A stretch of DNA of 64,000 bases, from positions 1,240,001 through 1,304,000 of the forward strand of contig NZ_AQOV01000001.1 in the NCBI RefSeq assembly GCF_000365425.1. The letters are read 5' to 3'. The notes beneath the pieces were generated by a model. The model was not told where the DNA came from and ran no database searches. It worked only from the letters and a program-made list of their open reading frames with translations. This document shows, one piece after another, positions 32,832-41,410 of this stretch. A program made the position numbers and the translations under genes. Origin of the DNA: Methylomonas sp. MK1. Lineage in GTDB: Bacteria > Pseudomonadota > Gammaproteobacteria > Methylococcales > Methylomonadaceae. The stretch's first letter is position 1, and each line of letters opens with the position of its first letter.

Positions 32832-33445
32832 ACCAAAAGCTGATCAGATTGCAATTACTGGGTTGCGGCGCGCTGAGCCTGCTGTTGGCAGCGGAATGGA
32901 CTTATAGTCAATTTACGTTAAAGCAATTGCAAACACTGCTTGAGCCGCGCCCGCAAACCGAATCCCCGGCCGAGCAACTGCCCAATATCGCCGATAATAG
33001 CGGCTCTGCGGAAACCTACAGCGATATAGTCGATAGACCTTTGTTTGTCGAAGGCCGAAAGCCTGTCGCCGAAACCAATCCGACCGATAATTTGCAAACT
33101 CAAGATTCAGGGCAAATCGACGACTGGGAGTTAATCGGCGTTTACGATAAAAATAACAAGCCGACCGCCTTGTTTAGAAAGCGCAACGAAGCCAAAAAGT
33201 TTTTAAAAATAACCGAAGAACAAAGCATATCCGGTTGGCTGCTGAAGCAAATACAAGCCGACCATGTGCTGCTTCAGCAAGGTGGCCAGGAAAAATCGGT
33301 CGTATTGAGAAAACCGCGTGCGCAAGTCAAGCCTCCCGTACCGGGTAAGCCAGCCGTACCGCCCAGACCGCCGCACCCCAACGCCGTTGCCAAACCTATA
33401 GAACCAGTACCCAATGAAAATCCCGAGAACATCAATGACAACTAA
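32828..33445 (+). CDS. GspC/GspN-like periplasmic connector
   Basis: The 205-residue protein has one N-terminal membrane helix (LQLLGCGALSLLLAAEW) and a central domain (YSDIVDRPLFVEGRKP, then DDWELIGVYDKNNKP) resembling the homology region of GspC. A proline-rich tail follows. No PDZ domain is present. No other GspC candidate lies in the operon, so this protein may connect the inner-membrane platform to the secretin. Annotation as GspN is also common for such genes. It overlaps gspM by four and gspD by 32 bases. Confidence 0.7.
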   Translation: MNQKLIRLQLLGCGALSLLLAAEWTYSQFTLKQLQTLLEPRPQTESPAEQLPNIADNSGSAETYSDIVDRPLFVEGRKPVAETNPTDNLQTQDSGQIDDWELIGVYDKNNKPTALFRKRNEAKKFLKITEEQSISGWLLKQIQADHVLLQQGGQEKSVVLRKPRAQVKPPVPGKPAVPPRPPHPNAVAKPIEPVPNENPENINDN

Positions 33446-35705
33446 AAAAATCAACATTTCTCCAATGTTGGCGTTGGCGCTTTCCATGACCGGCTGTGAA
33501 TTTATCGGCCCACAATTGCATGAAAAACTGGCTATTGCCGATAGCAAACCTGCTCAAGAAGACACCTTGTTGATCCCGGAACTGGCTAACGACGCCAATA
33601 AAAACGCCGAAAATAGAATCACCAAAGTCGAAATGTACCCTAGTGGCGAAGCGAGCATCGTCCCGCAAGCCAGCCACCACGGCGGCGGCAAAACCAGCGG
33701 TAAGGGCGAATACAGTTTGAATTTCGATGACGCCGACCTGGGCGAAGTGGCTAAAGTAATACTCAGCGACATTCTGGGCAGAAACTACACCATCAGTCCG
33801 CAAGTGGTCGGCAAAGTTACCTTGCAAACCTCCAAACCGTTAAGCAAGGACGAGCTGATCCCAACTCTGGATATGCTGTTGAGCTTGAATAATGCCGCCC
33901 TGACCGAACAAGGCGGCATGTATTTAATTAAACCGTCCAACGAAGCCTTGTACAGCAGCTCAATCAGCTCTCTGTCCGGCGCCAAGATGCCCAATGGTTA
34001 TCAGGTACGGGTGATTCCGGTAAAAAATGTCGCAGCCTCGGAACTGGCGGACATATTGAAACCGCTATTGCCGGAAAAGTCGTTACTGCATGTCGATCCG
34101 AACCGCAATCTGATTTTGGTCGCCGGTTCCGGCGCGGAAATTTCTAGGGCACTGGATGTGGTCAATACCTTTGATGTCGATATATTGAAAGGCCGCTCCT
34201 TTGCTTTGTTTACCCCGGCTAACGTCAGCGCCGGCAAAATCATTGAAGAGCTGGAACAAATCTTCAACACTAAAAAGTCCAAAGACGACGAAGCCAGCTT
34301 TTTCCGGTTTATAGAGATAGAAAGGCTTAACGCGGTATTAGCCGTCACCCATCAAGCCGGTTATCTGAAGGACATTGAAAACTGGGTATTTCGGCTGGAT
34401 CGGATCAACACGGCGGCAGCCGGCGGCGTGAATGTATACCGGGCGCAACATGTCAGCGCTACGGATTTGGCCGAGACCTTAAGCAATATTTTCGGTAGCG
34501 GCGGTTCCGGTAAATCCAGCAAGGCTTCCATCGCTTCCGGCCGTAAATCATTATCGGCCACCAATAAAAAGTCCGACAGCTCATCGAGTAGCAGTACGGG
34601 CGGCGCTAATCGGCAGCAGGATTCGATGAGCGATAGAACGCTTAGCGACCGAACCAAAGACAAAAACAGCAGCGGTAGCGGCGCACTCGGCGGCAGCTTA
34701 AGCAGCAGTTCGGGCGGCAGCAATAACAACGACATGCCGAATGTAAAAATCATCGCCGATGAAGGCAATAATGCGTTGATTATCGTAGCTACCGCTCAGG
34801 AGTATGCGGTGATCGAACGCGTACTAAAACAACTGGATGTACTGCCATTACAAGTAATGATTGATGCAACTATCGTCGAAGTGACACTGAAAGATGATTT
34901 GAAATACGGTTTGCAATGGTATTTCAGCCATAATAACGGTGGAAATAACGATTCAGCGGGAGGTTCCGCACAGGGCCTGAGTCTGACGAATGTTGCGAAA
35001 GATGCTATGAAAGCATTTGGGACAAGCGGATTTTCCTACGCGTTTTCCAGCGGCTCTAAGGACATTCAAGCAGTATTGAATGCCAGTGCTGTAAACAATA
35101 ACGTTAATGTCATCTCGTCACCTTCCTTAATGGTATTGAACAACCAGGAAGCCACGATCAAAGTCGGCGACTCGGTGCCGATACGTTCCTCGGTTTCCAG
35201 TAATTTAAGCAGTAACAACACCAATAACGGTATTGTGCAGACCAGTTCGATCCAAATGATCGATACCGGGGTGAATTTGTCGGTCAGGCCCCGGGTAAAT
35301 GCCGGTGGATTGGTGCTGATGGACATATTGCAAAGTGTGAATCAGGCTATCAAAACCACGACCAGCGACACCATCGACTCGCCCACTATTCAGAAAAGAG
35401 AAATAGAAAGCAGTGTCGCGGTACAAAGCGGCGAAACCATTGTTTTGGGCGGTTTGATCAAGGAAAACAACGACTATTTACGCGACGGCGTGCCGCTACT
35501 GCACGAGATACCATTAATCGGGCCGCTTTTCGGCGGTACGACGCGTAATAAGGACAAAACCGAACTTGTGGTCCTGCTCACCCCTCGCGTGATGAAAAGC
35601 CGCCAGGATGCTCGGGATATTACCGACGAATTCAAACGAAAACTATCGGGCATCTATTATCAAAAGCCTATCGAAATCAATGTTGACGTGGAAACGGTGC
35701 AATAG
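33414..35705 (+). CDS. gspD: GspD, outer-membrane secretin
   Basis: The 763-residue protein has a lipobox-like LSMTGC near its N-terminus, suggesting a lipidated secretin. It then shows N0-N3 domains (YSLNFDDADLGEVAKVI first), a long glycine/serine-rich linker at about residues 360-440, and the secretin domain with SPSLMVLNNQEATIKVGD and VPLLHEIPLIGPLFGG. The start at 33414 overlaps the previous gene by 32 bases; a second ATG at 33435 is equally plausible. Placement of gspD last, rather than near the front, is unlike the enteric operon order. Confidence 0.93.
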   Translation: MKIPRTSMTTKKINISPMLALALSMTGCEFIGPQLHEKLAIADSKPAQEDTLLIPELANDANKNAENRITKVEMYPSGEASIVPQASHHGGGKTSGKGEYSLNFDDADLGEVAKVILSDILGRNYTISPQVVGKVTLQTSKPLSKDELIPTLDMLLSLNNAALTEQGGMYLIKPSNEALYSSSISSLSGAKMPNGYQVRVIPVKNVAASELADILKPLLPEKSLLHVDPNRNLILVAGSGAEISRALDVVNTFDVDILKGRSFALFTPANVSAGKIIEELEQIFNTKKSKDDEASFFRFIEIERLNAVLAVTHQAGYLKDIENWVFRLDRINTAAAGGVNVYRAQHVSATDLAETLSNIFGSGGSGKSSKASIASGRKSLSATNKKSDSSSSSSTGGANRQQDSMSDRTLSDRTKDKNSSGSGALGGSLSSSSGGSNNNDMPNVKIIADEGNNALIIVATAQEYAVIERVLKQLDVLPLQVMIDATIVEVTLKDDLKYGLQWYFSHNNGGNNDSAGGSAQGLSLTNVAKDAMKAFGTSGFSYAFSSGSKDIQAVLNASAVNNNVNVISSPSLMVLNNQEATIKVGDSVPIRSSVSSNLSSNNTNNGIVQTSSIQMIDTGVNLSVRPRVNAGGLVLMDILQSVNQAIKTTTSDTIDSPTIQKREIESSVAVQSGETIVLGGLIKENNDYLRDGVPLLHEIPLIGPLFGGTTRNKDKTELVVLLTPRVMKSRQDARDITDEFKRKLSGIYYQKPIEINVDVETVQ

Positions 35706-35751
35706 GCCCATGTCTGTAGCCCTTATCTCCCAAAAAACCGAACGGTAAAAC

Positions 35752-36498
35752 ATGAATCCAATCTCGCCGGACCGGCTGATTTCGTTTTGGTCGATTGCCC
35801 AATTGGAAGCCAGCGTGGTGATTCTAATGAATATCGTCGGAGCTCTGTTTTTGGGCATGGTAGTGGGCTACGAACGCTCCTATCACGGCCGGGCCGCCGG
35901 CATGCGCACCTATGGACTGGTGTGCATGGCCTCTGCGGCGGTAACGGTAATCGTCGGTTACCCGCAGTTCTGGTTTGGCGGCTTATTGCCGCTCACCACT
36001 ACCGCCGACCCTACCCGGGTTATTCAGGGCATCGTAACGGGTATCGGTTTCTTGGGTGCCGGCGTGATCATGAAGGAAGGTCTGAACATCAGCGGTCTGA
36101 CGACCGCCGCATCGATTTGGGCGTCTTCGGCCATCGGTATTTTATGTGGCGCCGGATTTTATTTCGCGGCTATTGTGTTGGCTTTAATTGCATCGGCAAC
36201 CATGATATGGGGCGGGCGCATCGAAGCGGCCTTGCCTTCCCGTCATGCAGTGTCGGTAATTTTACGCTTTCAAACCGGTTATCGCCCCAATCAGACCGAG
36301 ATCAATGATTTGGCAAATGTCTTGGGGTATAGATTGGCCGAAGGCTCGATTACCGTTATCAGCAATAATAAACACGAAGAGTGGCATTTGGTTTTTATTG
36401 CAACCGGTAATCATAAAATATCGATTCCTGCGATTGCTGAAAGCCTGGAACGCTGCGATTTTCTTAGCGGTTATCAAGTCGCCTTTGCCCGAAACTGA
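35752..36498 (+). CDS. MgtC/SapB-family membrane protein
   Basis: The 248-residue protein has five membrane helices in the MgtC domain, with signature GALFLGMVVGYERSYHGRAA and GIGFLGAGVIMKEGLNISG. A C-terminal cytoplasmic ACT-like domain of about 80 residues follows. Family members act in Mg limitation or inhibit ATP synthase; the specific role here is unknown. It is 46 bp from gspD. A CorA-type transporter and a CorC protein lie 4-7 kb downstream, but no operon link is visible. Confidence 0.92.
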   Translation: MNPISPDRLISFWSIAQLEASVVILMNIVGALFLGMVVGYERSYHGRAAGMRTYGLVCMASAAVTVIVGYPQFWFGGLLPLTTTADPTRVIQGIVTGIGFLGAGVIMKEGLNISGLTTAASIWASSAIGILCGAGFYFAAIVLALIASATMIWGGRIEAALPSRHAVSVILRFQTGYRPNQTEINDLANVLGYRLAEGSITVISNNKHEEWHLVFIATGNHKISIPAIAESLERCDFLSGYQVAFARN

Positions 36499-36566
36499 GC
36501 TTCAGGAAACAGGGAATCGATAAGATACCCTGCCTCCTCGCGGATTTTCTTAGTTGAATTGCCGGG

Positions 36567-36779
36567 TTATTCCAATACGTTTTTCACACACTGTCTGGCG
36601 AAAGTATTAATCGACAGCGTATCGCTTAAGTATTGGTTGAATAATCCGTTGATATCGACCGGGTTGAGATAGACATAAACGCCGCAGCCGGTTAGCGCGA
36701 TAAATTGCTGACTCAGCGTTTCAACGAACAGCGTGCGTGTGTTGCTGAGTTGTGAGATTTCGTTGCTTGAGGTTTTCAT
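36567..36779 (-). CDS. Small hypothetical protein
   Basis: The 70-residue product has no recognised family, no signal peptide and no clear membrane helix. I chose the ATG at 36779 because AGGTGG lies five bases upstream; an in-frame GTG three codons earlier overlaps that site. It stands alone between mgtC (opposite strand) and an amidohydrolase gene ending about 300 bp upstream. It is supported by its ribosome-binding site but could still be spurious. Confidence 0.5.
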   Translation of the reverse strand: MKTSSNEISQLSNTRTLFVETLSQQFIALTGCGVYVYLNPVDINGLFNQYLSDTLSINTFARQCVKNVLE

Positions 36780-37078
36780 GACATCCACCTAATTTGCTGG
36801 TTAAACCCAACAACCAAGCAGCATGATCCGAGCCAAATCATCTCCGACTACTCTTCAATAATCTGAACGCAAACGGGAAACCGTCCAAGTGCCCCAAAAG
36901 GCCTGCTGTCTGTAATTCAAAAACAATTTAGACTGATTCTTTCCTTGGGTTAATGCTTTAAAGGGAACCACTTTTCCCATGAGCTATATATGGAAAACTG
37001 CGTACTGACATGGCAATTTTGTCGCAAAAACTGCCAGAGTTGTCACAGAACTGGCATTTTCAGGTCGTTTGGCAGCCA
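36780..37078. other. Intergenic stretch with TGGCA/TGCCA array
   Basis: About 300 bp without a gene. Near its right end are TGGCA at 37011, TGCCA at 37032, TGGCA at 37052 and TGGCA at 37070, spaced about 20 bp apart. The first begins TGGCAATTTTGTCGCA, which has the GG-N10-GC spacing of a sigma-54 promoter on the plus strand. Transcription from it would run antisense into the end of the amidohydrolase gene. Confidence 0.35.
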
Positions 37079-38299
37079 TTATTCGGCTGGCAGACAGGCT
37101 TCCACCAATCTCACCCAATAAGTCGCTCCTAAGGGCAAAATATCATCGTTAAAATCGTAACTGGTGTTATGCAGGGTACAAGGACCGGCGCCATGACCAA
37201 CACTACGATGATCGCCTGAGCCGTTGCCGATGAAGCAGTAGCTACCGGGTAACTTTTGCAGCATAAACGCAAAATCTTCGGCACCCATCGTAGCTTTTTG
37301 CTCCAAAACATGCCGGTCGCCGACGATAGAGGTCATTACGCTACGAGACGTTTCGACTGCCTCACGGTGATTAACAGTCGGCGGATAGCTACGTTTAAAT
37401 TCAAAATCAGATTCCATCCCATGTGCCAAACAAATATGCCGGGCAATTTCCCGCATACGGGTTTCAATCAAATCCAGTAGTTGATTGGAGAATGTGCGCA
37501 CCGTACCGGCCAATTCGCAGGCATCGGCGATGATGTTGGTCGCCTCGCCCGCATGCACCATGGTTACTGAAATCAAACCGTTATCCAAGGGATTGGCACT
37601 GCGAGTCAGGATGGTTTGAAACGCCATAATCATTTGCGCCGCCACCGGCACCGGGTCCAAGCCTAAATGCGGCAATGCCGCATGACAGCCCTTGCCGCGG
37701 ATGACGATGCGAAAGGTATTCAAGGATGCCATGACCGGTCCGGGACTGACGGCAAAATGTCCCGCCGGCAACTCCGGCCAATTGTGCATACCGTAAACCG
37801 CCTGCATCGGAAACAATTCGCACAGGCCGTCCTTGATCATCTCATCGGCGCCGCCACCGCCCTCTTCCGCCGGTTGAAATATCAGATAGACGGTACCGTC
37901 AAAATGACGCTGGATTGCCAAATATTGCGCCGCAGCCAAGAGCATGGCGGTATGACCGTCATGCCCACAGCCATGCATTTTGCCTGGGTACCGTGATGCA
38001 TGCGCAAAGCTGTTGGTCTCGTGCATAGGTAAGGCGTCCATATCAGCACGCAAGCCGATAGCCTTATCGGAACTCCCTGCTTTGATAATTCCCACTACGC
38101 CGGTTTTACCCAAGCCGCGATGAATAGGAATCCCCCATTCAGTCAACTTTGCCGCGACCAGCTCGGCGGTACGCACTTCCTCGAAGCACAACTCCGGGTG
38201 GGCGTGTATATCGCGGCGCAATTCGCGGATACCGGCAATATTGGCTGCAATTTCCGGTATCAGAACAGCTGGCAACGATTCAGCATGGAGTGTATTCAT
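37079..38299 (-). CDS. M20-family amidohydrolase (hippurate/N-acyl-amino-acid hydrolase type)
   Basis: At 406 residues it has standard length. The metal site is visible as MHGCGHDGHTAMLL, the catalytic EEGGGG segment within FQPAEEGGGGADEM, and a later MGAEDFAFML. These enzymes hydrolyse N-acyl or N-aryl amino acids in the cytoplasm, releasing the amino acid. No signal peptide is present. It lies 18 bp downstream of the FleQ-like gene on the same strand, so the two are probably cotranscribed, an unusual pairing with no obvious functional logic. The true substrate is unknown. Confidence 0.92.
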   Translation of the reverse strand: MNTLHAESLPAVLIPEIAANIAGIRELRRDIHAHPELCFEEVRTAELVAAKLTEWGIPIHRGLGKTGVVGIIKAGSSDKAIGLRADMDALPMHETNSFAHASRYPGKMHGCGHDGHTAMLLAAAQYLAIQRHFDGTVYLIFQPAEEGGGGADEMIKDGLCELFPMQAVYGMHNWPELPAGHFAVSPGPVMASLNTFRIVIRGKGCHAALPHLGLDPVPVAAQMIMAFQTILTRSANPLDNGLISVTMVHAGEATNIIADACELAGTVRTFSNQLLDLIETRMREIARHICLAHGMESDFEFKRSYPPTVNHREAVETSRSVMTSIVGDRHVLEQKATMGAEDFAFMLQKLPGSYCFIGNGSGDHRSVGHGAGPCTLHNTSYDFNDDILPLGATYWVRLVEACLPAE

Positions 38300-38317
38300 T
38301 GGGAAGTAAAAACCGGT

Positions 38318-39733
38318 CTAAGCCGCATCGGTTTTGCGCAGCTTTTCCACGAGCGTAGTTCTGCGCATGTTCAGCAGTTTGGCGGCATGGGCGACAACGC
38401 CATTACATTCCTCCAACGCTTGACGGATCAATTCGTTCTCAAGATCGGTCAGGTACTCCTTAAGATCGATACCTTGCTCCGGTAAATGTACTGCCGTGAC
38501 AGCGCCAGGGGTCGGCATCGCCAGCGCTTCCCGCTCGGCCGGCCGCACGATGTGAATGTCTTGCTCGGGCATTGATATCTGCACGCCTTCCGGCACTTCA
38601 TAAGCCTGAAACTTTTCCGGCAAATCGCCGACATCGACACTAGCATCCGGACTAATGATAGCCAAACGCTCGATCAAATTTGACAGCTCTCGGACGTTAC
38701 CGGGCCAACTATGCTGCATCAAGGTGGCAATTGCGCGGGGCAATAAACTGACGGTTCCCCTATTGGCGGCTTCCATGCGGGCAACCAAATCGTTGATTAA
38801 ATAAGGTATATCTTCCGCTCTTTCCCGCAAGGCAGGCACTTCGATCGGAAACACATTCAGACGGTAAAATAAATCCTCGCGAAAGCGCTTTTCGGCGATT
38901 TCTTGTTCCAGGTGGCGATGCGTCGCGGCAATAATCCGCACATCGCAATGGATGGTTTTATTACTACCGACGCGCTCGAAGGTGCGTTCCTGCAATACTC
39001 TTAACAACTTAACCTGCATCGGCATCGGCATATCACCGATTTCATCCAAAAACAGCGTACCGCCTTCCGCCATTTCGAAACGACCTTGCCGCGAAGTCAA
39101 CGCGCCGGTAAATGCGCCCTTCTCGTGACCGAACAATTCGCTTTCCAGGAGTTCACCGGGAATAGCGCCGCAATTGACCGGCACGAATGGCCTGTCTCGC
39201 CGCGCAGAGGCACGATGTAGCGCTTGCGCCACGACTTCCTTACCTGTGCCGGATTCGCCGAGAATAAGCACCGTGGCGTCGGATTTGGCGACTTGATCGA
39301 TTTGAGCGCGGGTTTTTTGAATGGCCTTACTTTTACCTGCCAAGCCTTTATCCGGTAGAGACTTCTTAGTGGATTGAGCGGGCTGCGGCAAGCTATCCAA
39401 CAATTGAATCAACTGCGGGTAAACAGTCGGCCACTCCAAGGTTTTGTTGACCATTTGTTGAATTGCACTCACTACTTGCGGCCCACCCGCGTCCACCAGC
39501 AAAATCACAGGAATATCGCCAACGCTTTCGGTGACCGTTTTGATCAAGCTGGCTTGTTTATCGCCACCGCCGCCGACAAACACGGCATCGAAACCGTCAT
39601 GTTCACGGAGCACCGCTTCGAATTCGCTGCTGACAACCGTCTCCACCCTATATTCCAAAAACCGGAGGATACATTCCACTTGCAGACTGCGGTGGGTGTT
39701 GTCATCAATGAGCAAAATTTCTGGCAAAGCCAT
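38318..39733 (-). CDS. fleQ: FleQ-like sigma-54-dependent transcription activator
   Basis: The 471-residue protein has a FleQ-type N-terminal domain (residues 1-125) and a AAA+ domain with Walker A GESGTGKE at 159-166 and the sigma-54 contact motif GAFTGA. A Fis-type helix-turn-helix (CNGVVAHAAKLLNMRRTTLVEK) ends the protein. In Pseudomonas FleQ controls flagella and exopolysaccharide and binds cyclic di-GMP. No flagellar genes are in this window, while a large polysaccharide locus starts 3 kb away, so a role in polysaccharide control is possible but unproven. Confidence 0.88.
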   Translation of the reverse strand: MALPEILLIDDNTHRSLQVECILRFLEYRVETVVSSEFEAVLREHDGFDAVFVGGGGDKQASLIKTVTESVGDIPVILLVDAGGPQVVSAIQQMVNKTLEWPTVYPQLIQLLDSLPQPAQSTKKSLPDKGLAGKSKAIQKTRAQIDQVAKSDATVLILGESGTGKEVVAQALHRASARRDRPFVPVNCGAIPGELLESELFGHEKGAFTGALTSRQGRFEMAEGGTLFLDEIGDMPMPMQVKLLRVLQERTFERVGSNKTIHCDVRIIAATHRHLEQEIAEKRFREDLFYRLNVFPIEVPALRERAEDIPYLINDLVARMEAANRGTVSLLPRAIATLMQHSWPGNVRELSNLIERLAIISPDASVDVGDLPEKFQAYEVPEGVQISMPEQDIHIVRPAEREALAMPTPGAVTAVHLPEQGIDLKEYLTDLENELIRQALEECNGVVAHAAKLLNMRRTTLVEKLRKTDAA

Positions 39734-39961
39734 GCGTATAATCTCTGCAAACTACGTTGTTTTAAGGCGGAAGGGGGTTGCTGATTTTAAGTTAAGCATC
39801 GAATCCGGTTATTGTCAAAATGGCCCCATTTCAAGCTATTGCATAGTTTAGTTCATGTTGTTTACATCGATTGACTATTAAACGACCCAATTTTGCAGCT
39901 TGACAAATTTTCCACAACATAGAAACTAGCTCAATGTTTAACAGCCAAGAGCCCCGTTGCC

Positions 39962-41206
39962 TTGAACGACATATCCTTAAGTATACTGTTCGGTATACTG
40001 GCAGCCTTACTGATCATTTCAGCTTTTTTTTCCGGTTCTGAAACCGCCTTGATGACGCTGAACCGTTATCGGTTGCAGCATTTGGTGAAAAAAAATCACA
40101 AGGGAGCTATTAAAGCCCATCAACTCCTCAAAAGGCCGGACCGTTTGCTAGGCCTGATCCTGCTGGGCAACAATTTTGTCAATATCCTGGCATCGTCCTT
40201 AACAACTTTGATTGCCATCCGCGTTAGCGGAGATAACGCCATAGCCCCGGCTATCGGCCTGCTGACATTCGGCATGCTGGTATTTTCCGAAGTGACCCCA
40301 AAAACCTTGGGCGCCCTCAAACCCGAGTTACTGGCGTTACTGTCCTCCTGGATTTACATTCCATTGTTAAAGATATTTTATCCCTTGGTATGGGTGATTA
40401 ACGCTATATCCAGCCTGTTATTGTGGCCGTTCGGTATTAAAAGCACGAGTAATACGGCTATCGAATCACTTAATAAAGACGAGTTAAAAAGCATCGTGTC
40501 TGATGCCAATCATTTACCGACGCGCTATCAAAACATGCTGTTGAGTATTTTAGATCTGGAATCCGCCAGTGTTACCGACATCATGACCCATCGCAATGAA
40601 ATTGTTGGCATTGATCTGGAAGAATCGGTAGAAGATATTATCAAGCAGCTACAAAATAGCCCGCATACTCGCCTACCGGTATACAAAAAAAATATAGACC
40701 GAGTGATAGGTTTTCTACATTTACGTACGATTTTAGCGCAAATTAGTGATCCTGATTTTGACAAACACAATATCACCAACAGCCTATCCAAGCCTTTCTT
40801 CATTCCGGCCAGCACCTCGATTCATAAACAAATGCAAATCTTTAAGGCCGAAAAACTCCGTATTGGCTTAGTGGTCGACGAATATGGCGACGTACAGGGA
40901 TTAGTGACGCTCGACGACTTATTGCAAGAGATTGTCGGTGAATTGGTCTCGGAAGAACCCGATATAACAATGCAAAAAGACGGTAGCTATCTGGTGGATG
41001 CCGGCGTAACCATCCGCGAGCTCAATCGCATCACGCACTGGGATTTACCCACCGAAGGTCCGAAAACCTTAAATGGCCTGGTAATCGAATACATGGAAAC
41101 CATTCCGGAGCCGGGCACCAGCGTCAAATTACATGGGCACGTCATTGAAATAATTAAGCGCGATGAAAACGCAATCAAGCTGATTAAATTCAATCCCAAA
41201 CGCTGA
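39962..41206 (+). CDS. CorC/HlyC-family CNNM transporter-like membrane protein
   Basis: The 414-residue protein has the DUF21/CNNM membrane domain (three or four helices; AFFSGSETALMTLNRYRLQHL). A CBS pair follows around residues 205-320 (VTDIMTHRNEIVGIDL; RIGLVVDEYGDVQGLVTLDD) and a C-terminal CorC_HlyC domain. It matches E. coli YfjD in layout. Family members affect Mg or Co efflux. The start is TTG at 39962, giving the family-typical MNDISLSILFGIL; AAGAG lies a little upstream. No ATG would give this N-terminus. Confidence 0.92.
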   Translation: MNDISLSILFGILAALLIISAFFSGSETALMTLNRYRLQHLVKKNHKGAIKAHQLLKRPDRLLGLILLGNNFVNILASSLTTLIAIRVSGDNAIAPAIGLLTFGMLVFSEVTPKTLGALKPELLALLSSWIYIPLLKIFYPLVWVINAISSLLLWPFGIKSTSNTAIESLNKDELKSIVSDANHLPTRYQNMLLSILDLESASVTDIMTHRNEIVGIDLEESVEDIIKQLQNSPHTRLPVYKKNIDRVIGFLHLRTILAQISDPDFDKHNITNSLSKPFFIPASTSIHKQMQIFKAEKLRIGLVVDEYGDVQGLVTLDDLLQEIVGELVSEEPDITMQKDGSYLVDAGVTIRELNRITHWDLPTEGPKTLNGLVIEYMETIPEPGTSVKLHGHVIEIIKRDENAIKLIKFNPKR

Positions 41207-41222
41207 CCAAAATTTATTTTAG

Positions 41223-41257
41223 GCAAAAAAAAGGCAGTTATTTTTAATAACCGCCTT
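41223..41257 (-). terminator. Intrinsic terminator downstream of the CorA-type gene
   Basis: On the minus strand AAGGCGGTTATT and AATAACTGCCTT form a 12-base stem with one mismatch and a three-base loop. It is followed by eight T residues. It lies about 150 bp past the stop of the CorA-type gene. On the plus strand the T-run is missing, so it mainly serves minus-strand transcripts. Confidence 0.8.
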
Positions 41258-41410
41258 AGAAGCAATAGGAAGAAATATAACGCAACTTTTAACTATCAAA
41301 CCGAACGAAAAAGCTAGGTTAATGATAGTGGCGAAAATTTCAAATTCAAATGTGGCATATTGTCGCAGGCTGCATTTGAGCTTTAAATGGGCCAGAGGTA
41401 TGCCAATCGC

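Noticed and set aside
36500..36560. Terminator after mgtC (CAGGG/CCCTG)
   Set aside because: A five-base stem with a loose loop and no T-run on either strand.
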